Shown here: piece by piece, positions 8,559 through 16,826 of the stretch
Layout of the letters: each line of letters begins with the position of its first letter
Position numbering within the stretch: the stretch's first letter is position 1
Assembly: GCF_008364765.1 (NCBI RefSeq)
Contig: NZ_VTUY01000004.1
Span: forward strand, 566,596 to 630,595
DNA length: 64,000 nucleotides
Reading direction: 5' to 3'
DNA from: Bacillus sp. CH30_1T
GTDB lineage: Bacteria > Bacillota > Bacilli > Bacillales > Bacillaceae_B
Translations under genes and position numbers: made by a program
Notes under the pieces: generated by a model
Told to the model about the DNA's origin: nothing
What the model saw: the letters and a program-made list of their open reading frames with translations, nothing else
The model's database searches: none

Positions 8559-8867
8559 ATGGCATTCGGCTTAACCAAACATGAATTACATGCATGGAAG
8601 CAGTGTGTAAAACGGGGTGAGATTGCATTTCTCACTCATTATTGGCTTGATGACCGATTCCCCCATGCACGATCTGTCACGAAAGTGGGTTGTTGTGATC
8701 TAAATACATTATCAAAGTGGGGAGATAAGTACGGGTTGAAAAAAGAATGGATTCATGAGAGGGAAGACGGATTTCCCCATTTCGATCTACTGGGAGATAT
8801 TCAATATGACATTTTACTTAAAGAGGGTCTCCACGACCATATCTCACGCTTTATAAACCGAAAATAA
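8559..8867 (+). CDS. yneQ: conserved hypothetical protein YneQ
   Basis: A 102-residue soluble protein when started at ATG 8559 (M-A-F-G-L), which has GAAAGGA eight bases upstream; an in-frame ATG at 8538 lacks a good site. Conserved features are IAFLTHYW, RFPHARSVTK, KVGCCDL and KKEWIHERE-x-FPHFDLLG, all shared with YneQ of B. subtilis. Function is unknown in the family. The histidine/tryptophan-rich C terminus might bind a metal or nucleotide, but that is a guess. It shares a terminator with convergent yneR. Confidence 0.85.
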   Translation: MAFGLTKHELHAWKQCVKRGEIAFLTHYWLDDRFPHARSVTKVGCCDLNTLSKWGDKYGLKKEWIHEREDGFPHFDLLGDIQYDILLKEGLHDHISRFINRK

Positions 8868-8892
8868 AAAGGCTGGCGAATGCCAGCCTCTT
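8867..8892 (+). terminator. shared terminator of yneQ and yneR
   Basis: AGGCTGGC and GCCAGCCT around GAAT, with A run before and T after, between convergent genes. Confidence 0.85.
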
Positions 8893-8903
8893 CCCATGCT
8901 ACC

Positions 8904-9194
8904 TTACTTTTTGTACTCATATAAAGGTTCTTGAAGCTTATCGTCATACTCGACGAATAAATCATGACCATCAAAAAACCATAAATCTCTCTCTTCAATA
9001 AAAAATTCCCTGTTCTCGATTTCAATTCGTTCGCCGAGATCAACCGGTTCGTCTTTGTTCACTCCTAATGAAAAACTATCATGCAGAGGACTGGAACCTC
9101 CATATCGTACATAAAAACGAACTTGATCGCCTTCCTCTACAAGCATTTCGTTCTTAAACCACGCCAGAGCTTCTTTTGAAATATGTATCTTCAT
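8904..9194 (-). CDS. yneR: HesB/IscA-like protein without the cysteines (YneR)
   Basis: A 96-residue protein with the beta-rich fold of the HesB/YadR/YfhF family: KIHISKEALAWFK at the start, then V-R-F-Y-V-R-Y-G-G-S-S and F-S-L-G-V. The three cysteines that bind iron-sulfur clusters in IscA/SufA proteins are absent (the protein has no cysteine at all), so cluster assembly is unlikely. This matches B. subtilis YneR in position and type. Role unknown. Transcribed opposite to yneQ. Confidence 0.87.
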   Translation of the reverse strand: MKIHISKEALAWFKNEMLVEEGDQVRFYVRYGGSSPLHDSFSLGVNKDEPVDLGERIEIENREFFIEERDLWFFDGHDLFVEYDDKLQEPLYEYKK

Positions 9195-9322
9195 TGATGA
9201 GACTCCTTTCTTACAGGTATTCCTCCAGAGTGTTTCATGATTCTTTACAAAGAAGGTTTCATTTCATATTATATACATAGATAAGAAGGAACATCTACTA
9301 ATACGCATAAAGGATGAGATGG

Positions 9323-9583
9323 ATGAATACACAAGCATTATTATACTACATAGGTGCATTTATATTTGGCGGATTAAGTGTATTGACGTTCCTGCAATTA
9401 CACGATGCGAAATATCAGATAGAAGCCGGCACCTTTATTATCATTGCTGCCCTCATTTATTATGGGATGGTCACTCTATTCTTTAAGGGCAGCCGCAAAG
9501 CTTTCTTGATGGCAAATGCCTTATTGGCTGTATTAGCCCTTGGAGGCATATTCTTTAATTCATTGCTATTCGGTGGACATTAA
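9323..9583 (+). CDS. small three-helix membrane protein
   Basis: An 86-residue hydrophobic protein starting at ATG 9323, with AAGGATGAG upstream; ATG 9314 is nine bases earlier in the same frame and overlaps that site. Three membrane segments are visible at about residues 6-22, 34-51 and 62-80, with short basic loops (FKGSRK). No motif allows assignment. It is followed by a strong terminator. Likely one of the short conserved Bacillaceae membrane proteins (a DUF2759-like type is possible). Confidence 0.75.
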   Translation: MNTQALLYYIGAFIFGGLSVLTFLQLHDAKYQIEAGTFIIIAALIYYGMVTLFFKGSRKAFLMANALLAVLALGGIFFNSLLFGGH

Positions 9584-9619
9584 AAAAACGAGCTTCCCGT
9601 AGTGGAGGCTCGTTTTTTT
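9582..9619 (+). terminator. intrinsic terminator
   Basis: AAAAAACGAGC(TT) pairs with (AG)GCTCGTTTTTT, ending the small membrane gene. Confidence 0.9.
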
Positions 9620-9689
9620 ACACCTTAGAAAATTCAGGATGACACATGGGCAGATGGCTTTAGAAATGTCACCTTCAGCTGGCCTATTA

Positions 9690-10865
9690 TTATTCAGGCA
9701 GACCATTCACCATATGTGAAACCATTTCTTCTTCTGAATAACCAATCAACCCATTCTTCTTAGCAAACTCAAGAGGGTAGATTCGGTAGTTATTGTAATG
9801 ATTTTCTGAAACAAAAGTTGGCTGAAATTCAATGGAAGGGTACGTAATCTTGGAGCTCCCCGGTTTCATCGTTTTTTCTACTTGAACCGTAACCATTCCT
9901 CCAATATCTTTGAAATCATCTTTCTGTCCTGAAAGAAAATTCCCTAATGAATAGATTACTACTGCATCCCGGCCATCGCTCGTTTTGTATGTTTGAATTG
10001 GCTGCAGAACGTGTGGATGATGGCCAAAAATGATATCAACACCATTTTCCGTTAACACATTTGCCAGTCTTTCCTGTTCCTCAGTAGGGAAGCGTTGGTA
10101 CTCATTTCCCCAATGCAAACTCAATACGACTAAATCAATATTCATACTTTTAGCTTTCTTGACTTCTTGTATCATATTTTGCTCATCGATCAGATTGACT
10201 AAGTAGTCTTTTCCCTTTGGCACTGGGATTCCATTTGTACCATATGTGTATGAAAGCAGGGCAAACTTGATACCATTTACATTGAAGGTTCGAATTCGCT
10301 CCTTGTCTTCCTGACTTTTAAATGCACCCACATATGGCATGGATATCTTCTCATAATAGTCGATTGCACTCAGAAGACCTTTTTCACCTTGATCCAATGA
10401 ATGATTATTGGCAGTCGTGACAGCATCCACCCCCACGTCCTTTAAGGATTTCACAATTTCTTTCGGACTATTGAAGAGCGGGTAACTGGAAACCCCCAGT
10501 TCCACACCAGCCGGGGTTGATTCCTGATTGGCAATCAGAAAATCAGGGGATGCCAGCATGTCCTTGATCGGAGAAAACATTGGAGCGAAGTTATACCCAT
10601 TTTCATCTTTTGCATCATTATATACTGTATCATGGAGAAGAATATCTCCAATGGCTGCAAGAGTTGCATTTGACTTTATCGATTTCCCTGAAGCTTGAAC
10701 TTCTTTCGTCGTATGGAGCAAAGAGGAGAGGGTCTCACTCGGTTCTCCTTCAGCAGAGGTGTTCCAGTCTGCGTATTGCTTATTTACAAGAAACCCGATC
10801 ACTAAGAGTAAAGGAACACAAAGGAATACTCCTGTCATTATTCGCTTTTTATTCATATTCATCAT
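9690..10865 (-). CDS. CapA-family (PGA_cap) metallophosphatase-like protein
   Basis: A 391-residue protein with one N-terminal membrane anchor (about residues 10-25) and an extracellular calcineurin-like CapA/PgsA domain. Metal-binding type motifs are A-A-I-G-D-I-L-L-H, ANQEST, TTANNHSLDQG, LSLHWGNEY and IFGHHPHVLQP. Members are annotated as poly-gamma-glutamate synthesis proteins, but no capB/capC-like genes are nearby, so capsule synthesis is not supported. A role in cell envelope polymer handling is more cautious. The gene is alone, between a terminator and divergent sequence. Confidence 0.88.
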   Translation of the reverse strand: MMNMNKKRIMTGVFLCVPLLLVIGFLVNKQYADWNTSAEGEPSETLSSLLHTTKEVQASGKSIKSNATLAAIGDILLHDTVYNDAKDENGYNFAPMFSPIKDMLASPDFLIANQESTPAGVELGVSSYPLFNSPKEIVKSLKDVGVDAVTTANNHSLDQGEKGLLSAIDYYEKISMPYVGAFKSQEDKERIRTFNVNGIKFALLSYTYGTNGIPVPKGKDYLVNLIDEQNMIQEVKKAKSMNIDLVVLSLHWGNEYQRFPTEEQERLANVLTENGVDIIFGHHPHVLQPIQTYKTSDGRDAVVIYSLGNFLSGQKDDFKDIGGMVTVQVEKTMKPGSSKITYPSIEFQPTFVSENHYNNYRIYPLEFAKKNGLIGYSEEEMVSHMVNGLPE

Positions 10866-11063
10866 CCTTTATATATACACTATCTCTATTTTACAAAAAA
10901 ATAGGGGAAAGCGGGATATATTTATGAAAATATTGAGGTATAATCTCGTATTTTGGTGAAAATTGTACTATTTCGTTTAATCATGATCCTATTTTCCATT
11001 TTATATCCATCATCTTTCTCAAACCAATGGAAGGGTATACCTATTTGATTTATTTAAAACCAT

Positions 11064-11135
11064 AAAAAAAGCCACCTCTACAGCCAGAAACTCTCCAATA
11101 GAATAAGGGAGAGCCTGTCGCTTAGGTCGCTTTTT
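11064..11135 (-). terminator. branched terminator after plsY
   Basis: Read on the minus strand, AAAAGCGACCT at the 5' side pairs with AGGTGGCTTTT at the 3' side (one G-G mismatch), enclosing a second hairpin with GGCTCTCC/GGAGAG arms. A T run follows. Confidence 0.75.
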
Positions 11136-11138
11136 TAA

Positions 11139-11726
11139 CTACAGCCACTTGATTTTAGGTTCAGTTTTATTTTTGATTCGGACAATATTCGCACGATGTC
11201 TGTAAACAACGAATATGGTCAGGATGCCTACGACAATAATGAGTGGAATATCTCCCGTGAAGATCGAGTACGTAAAGGCGAGCACTGCTGCTATCATAGA
11301 AGAGAGTGATACATACTTGGTAGCATACAAGCAAATAAAAAAGACTGCCAGTAAAATTAAAAATAAGATGTAATTATAACCTAGAAGAACACCCGCAGAG
11401 GTTGCTACCGCTTTTCCTCCTCTAAATTTTGCAAACACGGGATACATATGACCAATCACAGCAAATACCCCAGCCAATAACATATGTACATCACTTTCAA
11501 ATACCAATGGTAAGAGAGTTGCTACCGTTCCTTTTAAAATATCCATGATTGTAACAATCATCCCGGCCTTCACACCCAAGGTTCTGAACGTATTGGTTCC
11601 GCCAAGGTTTCCACTTCCATGCTCACGGATGTCTTTTCCGTAGAACGTCTTCCCAATCAGTAATCCTGAAGGGATAGAGCCTAATAAATAAGCTAATACA
11701 AGTATAAGGGCAAAAATCATCATCAC
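11139..11726 (-). CDS. plsY: acyl-phosphate:glycerol-3-phosphate acyltransferase
   Basis: A 195-residue integral membrane enzyme with about five membrane segments that makes lysophosphatidic acid from acyl-phosphate and glycerol-3-phosphate, the first step of phospholipid synthesis. Catalytic loop motifs are present: [27 protein letters not shown], and [13 protein letters not shown]. The last is PlsY motif 2/3. Length is normal. It lies upstream of and divergent from the NCS2 permease, whereas in B. subtilis it is close to yneT-parE. Confidence 0.96.
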   Translation of the reverse strand: MMMIFALILVLAYLLGSIPSGLLIGKTFYGKDIREHGSGNLGGTNTFRTLGVKAGMIVTIMDILKGTVATLLPLVFESDVHMLLAGVFAVIGHMYPVFAKFRGGKAVATSAGVLLGYNYILFLILLAVFFICLYATKYVSLSSMIAAVLAFTYSIFTGDIPLIIVVGILTIFVVYRHRANIVRIKNKTEPKIKWL

Positions 11727-11919
11727 TGCTCCTTTTAAAATTACTAATCCGTTCTTATTTTAACATGTTTCCCATAGGATGGGGAGAAAATAAGCGAAAA
11801 AATTAGTACCTGTTCATAAAAGTAGATAATATCTTTTATTCCTCATAAATCTGAATCACAAGGAAGGAAGTATGTTAAAATAGACACACTTTACATAGTT
11901 GAAATGAAGGTGTACACAT

Positions 11920-13218
11920 ATGCAATTATTTTTATCGGCGTTTCAATGGGTGGCCTTTATGGTCGCAGGCTCAATCGCCGCTCCTATTGCCATAGCTGAC
12001 CTTTTTCAGTTGTCTCCAGCAGATACGGCAGGGTTCATTCAGAGGACCATCTTTGTGTTAGGAGTAGCCAGTCTTATCCAAGCATTGGTTGGTCATAAGC
12101 TCCCCATTAATGAAGGACCCGCCGGACTGTGGTGGGGGGTTTTCGCCATCTATGCAGGTTTTTCAGGAACCCTGTACAGCAGTCACAAAGAAGTGTTGAC
12201 CGTTTTACAGGGGGGGATGATTGTTAGTGGTGTGATTTTCTTTATTCTGTCTTCAACAGGACTATTAAAGAAGTTATCAACTTTATTTACACCAGCGATT
12301 ACATTTATTTACTTAATGCTATTGATTCTCCAATTAAGCGGATCTTTTATCAAAGGGATGTTCGGGATACAGCATGAAGGACAATCTCTTCAGCCGTTTG
12401 TCTTATTAGGAAGTATCATAACCATCCTTTTGGCATTATACTTTTCAGGTCATAAACGAAAGTGGATTCAACAATACTCCATTATTCTTGCCCTACTCTC
12501 GGGCTGGCTAGTCTTCATTCTCATGGGACTGGGTGAAAACGTGACTGTTTCTGACAGCTGGTTTTCATTACCGGATATGTTAGTCTTTGGAGCACCTGTA
12601 TTCGATACGGGTGTCATAGTGACATCCATTTTCATTACATTCTTGTTAACGACCAATATGATTGCTTCCATTCGAGTGATGGAAGAGGTTATGAAGTCAA
12701 AGGGACAACCCACATATGAAAGGTATACAAAGAGCGGCTTTGCTTCGGGATTAAATCAGCTATTCGGTGGAGTATTCTCTGCTATTGGATCAGTACCCAT
12801 TTCCGGATCTGCCGGGTTTGTTACCGCTACAGCGATGTACTCGATTATTCCCTTTATCCTTGGAAGTGCGATTATTATGATCATCAGTCTGATCCCAAAA
12901 GTGATGAATCTATTCGCAAGTCTTCCAGCTCCGGTTGGCTATGCCGTTACAACGGTCATCTTCATCAAAATGGTCGGACTTGCTCTCGGAGAGTACAGAA
13001 AAGAAGAGAACGTCGAAAGAATCCATTTTGTCGCCGGCATCTCTCTCATTGTAGGGGTAGGAGCCATGTTTGTGCCCCCTTCCGCATTTAAAGACATGCC
13101 TGTAGTGGTTGCCTCCATATTGAACAATGGATTGATACTCGGAACCATCACAGGAATCATTGTAGAACAATATATTCTGTTAAAGAACAAACAAAGCCAT
13201 GAAGCCAGTAAACAATAG
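11920..13218 (+). CDS. NCS2-family nucleobase permease (uracil/xanthine type)
   Basis: A 432-residue protein with about 12-14 membrane segments. NCS2 features include the N-terminal QWVAFMVAGSIAAPIAIAD region, NEGPAGLWWGVFA, and GLNQLFGGVFSAIGSVPISGSAGF, the serine/glycine-rich helix of substrate-binding TM10. Transports a purine or pyrimidine by proton symport; substrate cannot be told from sequence. Closest in style to B. subtilis YwdJ. No purine riboswitch is visible upstream. It has been inserted into the plsY-yneT interval relative to B. subtilis. Confidence 0.85.
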   Translation: MQLFLSAFQWVAFMVAGSIAAPIAIADLFQLSPADTAGFIQRTIFVLGVASLIQALVGHKLPINEGPAGLWWGVFAIYAGFSGTLYSSHKEVLTVLQGGMIVSGVIFFILSSTGLLKKLSTLFTPAITFIYLMLLILQLSGSFIKGMFGIQHEGQSLQPFVLLGSIITILLALYFSGHKRKWIQQYSIILALLSGWLVFILMGLGENVTVSDSWFSLPDMLVFGAPVFDTGVIVTSIFITFLLTTNMIASIRVMEEVMKSKGQPTYERYTKSGFASGLNQLFGGVFSAIGSVPISGSAGFVTATAMYSIIPFILGSAIIMIISLIPKVMNLFASLPAPVGYAVTTVIFIKMVGLALGEYRKEENVERIHFVAGISLIVGVGAMFVPPSAFKDMPVVVASILNNGLILGTITGIIVEQYILLKNKQSHEASKQ

Positions 13219-13233
13219 TTTGCTGGCTTTTTC
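13202..13233 (+). terminator. terminator overlapping the permease stop codon
   Basis: AAGCCAGTAAAC and GTTTGCTGGCTT with a T run. The left arm lies inside the last codons of the permease gene. Confidence 0.85.
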
Positions 13234-13289
13234 TTATCTTGTATGAGGAATCCACATTATTCATAAACTATGGCCATAAAGGCAATTTC

Positions 13290-13318
13290 TTGGACAACAT
13301 GTTTACCTTTTGTATAAT
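13290..13318 (+). promoter_or_regulatory. sigma-A promoter of the osmoprotectant transporter
   Basis: TTGGAC (13290-13295), 17-bp spacer, TATAAT (13313-13318): one mismatch from the consensus -35 and a perfect -10, 57 bp before the first gene of the operon. Confidence 0.8.
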
Positions 13319-13374
13319 GAGGGTATCCCTTCTATGTTTAGAAAAATTTCTCAGTTCATAAAGCAGGTGGAAAA

Positions 13375-14352
13375 ATGATTGAATTTAAGAATGTCACGAA
13401 AGTCTACGAAGATGGTACAGAAGCCATAAAGGGTATCAACCTGACGATTCCAAAAGGAAAGCTTGTTGCCTTGATCGGTCCTAGCGGATGTGGGAAAACG
13501 ACCACGATGAAAATGGTCAATAAGTTAATTGCACCTTCCAGTGGAACGATTATGATTAATGGTAAAGATACTTCAAAAACCGATGAAGTGGAGCTCAGGC
13601 GTAATATCGGCTATGTCATACAGCGTATAGGATTGCTTCCACACATGACAATTGAAGAGAACATCAGCCTGATTCCACGCTTAAAAGGGTGGAAGAAGGA
13701 ACAATATGAAGGCCGTGTAGATGAGCTTTTAAACCTTGTCGGACTTGATCCTAAAGTGTATCGTAAACGATACCCGCTTGAGCTAAGCGGCGGACAACAA
13801 CAACGGGTGGGTGTCATTCGTGCCCTGGCAGCTGAACCGCCTATCATTCTGATGGATGAACCCTTCAGTGCCCTGGATCCGATCAGCCGGGAGCAACTTC
13901 AGGATGAATTGAAAAGCATACAAAATACGATACATAAAACGATTGTGTTCGTCACACATGATATTGACGAAGCGTTAAAGATCGCTGATGAGATCGCGGT
14001 GATGCGGGATGGAGAAATTGAACAGATCGCTACACCATCAGAGCTTTTGTCCCAACCTGCAAATGAATTCGTTCGGGCATTTATCGGTGAGGAACGCCTG
14101 AACGATCGACAAACTCAGATGCAAGTAATTGACATAATGGAAGACAACACAAATTACGTGCTCTATGAAGAATCGGAATATACCTTAATACCATATGACG
14201 CAACGGTCCACGAAGCGGCAAGAGTACTACTTGAGAGCGGAAAACCCTATCTCATGGTGACTAAAGACGGCAAAAAGATTGGAACCGTCACGTCCAGCGG
14301 GATTCTTCGTACAGTAGCCTCAGAAGGGAAAAAGGAGGCACGTTCGGTATGA
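13375..14352 (+). CDS. osmoprotectant ABC transporter ATP-binding protein (OpuBA/OpuCA-like)
   Basis: A 325-residue ABC ATPase with Walker A GPSGCGKT (35-42), signature LSGGQQQR (from 137), Walker B ILMDEPF, D-loop SALDP and H-loop THD. The insertion HMTIEENI and the TPSELLSQPA-N-x-F-V stretch are typical of the betaine/choline transporter branch. The C-terminal tail (about 240-325) contains one CBS-like unit. It is some 50 residues shorter than OpuCA (about 380), which has a full CBS pair, so osmotic gating through CBS domains may be reduced. First gene of a three-gene operon; overlaps the permease start by 4 bp. Confidence 0.9.
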   Translation: MIEFKNVTKVYEDGTEAIKGINLTIPKGKLVALIGPSGCGKTTTMKMVNKLIAPSSGTIMINGKDTSKTDEVELRRNIGYVIQRIGLLPHMTIEENISLIPRLKGWKKEQYEGRVDELLNLVGLDPKVYRKRYPLELSGGQQQRVGVIRALAAEPPIILMDEPFSALDPISREQLQDELKSIQNTIHKTIVFVTHDIDEALKIADEIAVMRDGEIEQIATPSELLSQPANEFVRAFIGEERLNDRQTQMQVIDIMEDNTNYVLYEESEYTLIPYDATVHEAARVLLESGKPYLMVTKDGKKIGTVTSSGILRTVASEGKKEARSV

Positions 14353-15005
14353 ATACATTTACACTATTGTTTATCAAAACCATTTCAAATCGCTCGGACG
14401 CCATCTTAAACGGGTTATTTGAGCATCTGTACTTATCATTCGTATCCATTTCCATAGCGATTGCCATCTCTTTGCCGCTTGGTATATACATATCACGAAA
14501 AAAGCAAACAGCTGAATTTTACATCGGGATTACAGCCATTTTCCAAACCATACCCAGCTTAGCACTATTTGGTTTTCTCATTCCCCTATTAGGTACAGGT
14601 AGTATCACAGCGATTATTGCCCTGACCGTGTATGCACTCTTACCGATTCTCAGGAACACCTACACGGGGATCATCGGAGTTGATGAGGGAGTCATAGAAG
14701 CGGGCAGAGGGATGGGGATGACAAACTCACAGCTTCTGTTTAAAGTAGAGCTTCCTCTCGCCCTGCCGTTCATTATGGCGGGTATCAGAACTGCAACTGT
14801 ATTAACGGTGGGAGTTGCGACGCTTGCAACCTTTGTAGGCGCGGGTGGACTTGGTGACCTCATTTACCGGGGACTATCCACCTGGAATAATTCTTTAGTT
14901 CTTGTAGGGGCCATTCCTGCTGCATTACTTGCACTTTCTTTCGATTTTTTATTAAAGCTTCTAGAAAGAATGACAACACCTAAAGGATTAAAAGCACGGA
15001 AATAA
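14349..15005 (+). CDS. osmoprotectant ABC transporter permease (OpuBB/OpuCB-like)
   Basis: A 218-residue permease with about six membrane segments and the BPD_transp_1 EAA loop (V-I-E-A-G-R-G-M-G-M-T-x-x-Q) at about 114-130, which contacts the ATPase. Length matches the OpuB/OpuC small permeases. The gene overlaps the ATPase gene (ATGA-type junction), implying translational coupling. B. subtilis OpuB and OpuC have two different permeases (B and D); only one is encoded here, so it probably forms a homodimer. Confidence 0.9.
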   Translation: MNTFTLLFIKTISNRSDAILNGLFEHLYLSFVSISIAIAISLPLGIYISRKKQTAEFYIGITAIFQTIPSLALFGFLIPLLGTGSITAIIALTVYALLPILRNTYTGIIGVDEGVIEAGRGMGMTNSQLLFKVELPLALPFIMAGIRTATVLTVGVATLATFVGAGGLGDLIYRGLSTWNNSLVLVGAIPAALLALSFDFLLKLLERMTTPKGLKARK

Positions 15006-15028
15006 ACCACAATCAAAGGAGAGTAAGA

Positions 15029-15928
15029 ATGAAAAAGAAAATAAAACCATTTATTTTATTAATAGCACTATCCTTCATGATCGCAGGTTGCGGAAATGGA
15101 GGGGGTAAAGACACCATCACGGTTTCAGGTAAGATGTGGACTGAGCAGTTTATTTTAACGCAAATGATGGCTGAACTTCTCAAAGAGAAAACCGACCTGG
15201 ATGTTAAAGTGGAAGAAGGACTGGGAGAAGTATCGATTTTGACACCCGCTCTTGAAAAAGGCGACATCGACGTATATATCGAGTACACAGGAACCGGACT
15301 CGAAGCGGTGTTAAAAGAGCAAGCGAAGGAAGGGGCTTCAGCTGAAGAAATATTATCTCAAGTCCGTAAAGGCTACGAAAAAAAGTTCAATGTGACTTGG
15401 TTAAAGCCACTGGGTTTCGAGAACACGTATACCCTTGCTTATACTCAAGAACAGGACTTTGATGCCAAAACGTTCTCTGACCTTGTTCCCTTATCGAAAG
15501 ATTTAAGCTTTGGAGCGCCGCATCAATTCTATGAGCGTGAAGGTGATGGGTACGATGCATTTGCAGAAGCATACGGTTACGAATTTAAAGCGAAAGAAAG
15601 CTTTGACCCGAATATTATGTATGAAGCAGTGAAGAAAGGAGATGTAGATATTATTCCCGCCTTTACAACCGATGGAAGAATACAACGTTACAATCTGAAA
15701 ACGACTACGGATGATAAAGGATTCTTCCCACCATATGATGCCGCTCCTATCATCCGTCAAGACGTTCTGGAAGATCATCCTGAAGTAGAAGAAGTCCTGA
15801 ATGAATTAGCAGGGCAAATTTCTGAGAAAGAGATGAGTGAGATGAATGCCAAGGTGGATATGGATAAACAAGATCCTAAAGATGTAGCGCGTGAATTTCT
15901 CCTATCCAAGGGATTAATCGAAGAGTAA
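15029..15928 (+). CDS. osmoprotectant-binding lipoprotein (OpuBC/OpuCC-like)
   Basis: A 299-residue lipoprotein: signal peptide with lipobox IAGC (Cys21), then an OpuAC-type periplasmic-binding fold. The family pattern W-T-E-Q-x-I-L, D-I-D-V-Y-I-E-Y-T-G-T, and the later FDPNIMYEAVKKGDVDIIPAFTTDGR segment are present. Binds glycine betaine, choline, carnitine or a relative at the outer membrane face and delivers it to the permease. Last gene of the operon; a long inverted repeat follows. The exact ligand cannot be read; aromatic cage residues would need a structure-based alignment. Confidence 0.92.
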   Translation: MKKKIKPFILLIALSFMIAGCGNGGGKDTITVSGKMWTEQFILTQMMAELLKEKTDLDVKVEEGLGEVSILTPALEKGDIDVYIEYTGTGLEAVLKEQAKEGASAEEILSQVRKGYEKKFNVTWLKPLGFENTYTLAYTQEQDFDAKTFSDLVPLSKDLSFGAPHQFYEREGDGYDAFAEAYGYEFKAKESFDPNIMYEAVKKGDVDIIPAFTTDGRIQRYNLKTTTDDKGFFPPYDAAPIIRQDVLEDHPEVEEVLNELAGQISEKEMSEMNAKVDMDKQDPKDVAREFLLSKGLIEE

Positions 15929-15936
15929 AATGTTAA

Positions 15937-15992
15937 GAAGTGTCAGAAAGGATAGAGGAGTAATAACATGTCCTTTTTCCATCTGACACTTC
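15937..15992 (+). terminator. long inverted repeat after the osmoprotectant operon
   Basis: GAAGTGTCAGA and TCTGACACTTC are perfect arms about 34 nt apart, with an inner AAGGA/TCCTT stem. T content after it is modest, so termination is probable rather than certain. Confidence 0.6.
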
Positions 15993-16119
15993 ATTCTGTT
16001 TAGATATATTTTTAAAATTTTGAAAAATTAAAGGGAAATATGGTATAAAAGAAGAATAGGACTTATGGAACAGTTAAAGAATGAATGGATAAGGAACGAT
16101 GAAGGAGTTGTAATCATCT

Positions 16120-16527
16120 ATGGAAAACCCATCCCGACAAGAAATTGGAAACATCCTTAAACAATCAAATCGCATTGCGGTGATCGGATTAAGTGACAAT
16201 CCTGCACGAACATCCTATATGGTCTCAAAAGCGATGCAGGATCAAGGTTATGAGATTATTCCTGTAAATCCAACCATTGACGCCGCATTGGGCGTTAAAG
16301 CGGTATCTTCTCTGAAGGAGATTGAAGGACCGATTGACATTGTCAATGTATTTCGCCGCTCAGAATTTTTGCCAAAGATTGCGCAAGAATTTGATGAAAT
16401 CGATTCAAATGTATTTTGGGCGCAACAAGGTGTAATGAATGAAGAGGCTTATCGCTTTTTGAAAGAACGTGGGTATACAGTCATTATGGATCGCTGTATT
16501 AAGGTTGAACATGCTTTAACCAAATAA
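16120..16527 (+). CDS. yneT: CoA-binding domain protein YneT
   Basis: A 135-residue Rossmann-like CoA_binding-2 protein: I-A-V-I-G-L-S-D-N-P-x-R-x-S-Y at residues 19-33, then GYEIIPVNP and VDIVNVFRRSEF. The motif set is that of YneT/YccU proteins, which bind CoA or nucleotides; the biological role is not known. Sits immediately before parE as in B. subtilis and has its own terminator. Confidence 0.9.
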   Translation: MENPSRQEIGNILKQSNRIAVIGLSDNPARTSYMVSKAMQDQGYEIIPVNPTIDAALGVKAVSSLKEIEGPIDIVNVFRRSEFLPKIAQEFDEIDSNVFWAQQGVMNEEAYRFLKERGYTVIMDRCIKVEHALTK

Positions 16528-16538
16528 TTCTCACTCGT

Positions 16539-16569
16539 AACAAGCGGCTCTTACCGCTTGTTTTTTTTT
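16539..16569 (+). terminator. yneT terminator
   Basis: AACAAGCGG and CCGCTTGTT around a CTCTTA loop, followed by a run of T. Confidence 0.93.
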
Positions 16570-16729
16570 CGGGTGGACTTTTCTTCTTTTATTCACTAAA
16601 AATTCCGGTCCATACAAATGAAAACAGTCTGATTTCAGAGGTGTTCTAGGAAATTACATTTGCGAAAATCAAATAAAACGCTACAATATAGCATAGTGGT
16701 TTACCTTAGAAATGACCAAAACAGGTAAA

Positions 16730-16743
16730 CGAACAAATGTTCT
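16730..16743 (+). promoter_or_regulatory. LexA (DinR) box upstream of parE
   Basis: CGAACAAATGTTCT fits the Bacillus LexA consensus CGAACRNRYGTTYC at all but the last base. It is about 84 bp before the parE start, in the promoter zone. SOS control of parEC is known for B. subtilis, which makes the match credible. Confidence 0.65.
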
Positions 16744-16826
16744 TGTGTTATAGTTAATATATACATAACCAATACTACCGTACAAGCACCATTTACGGTT
16801 AGAGAAGTTTTGAAAGGGGAATGTTC

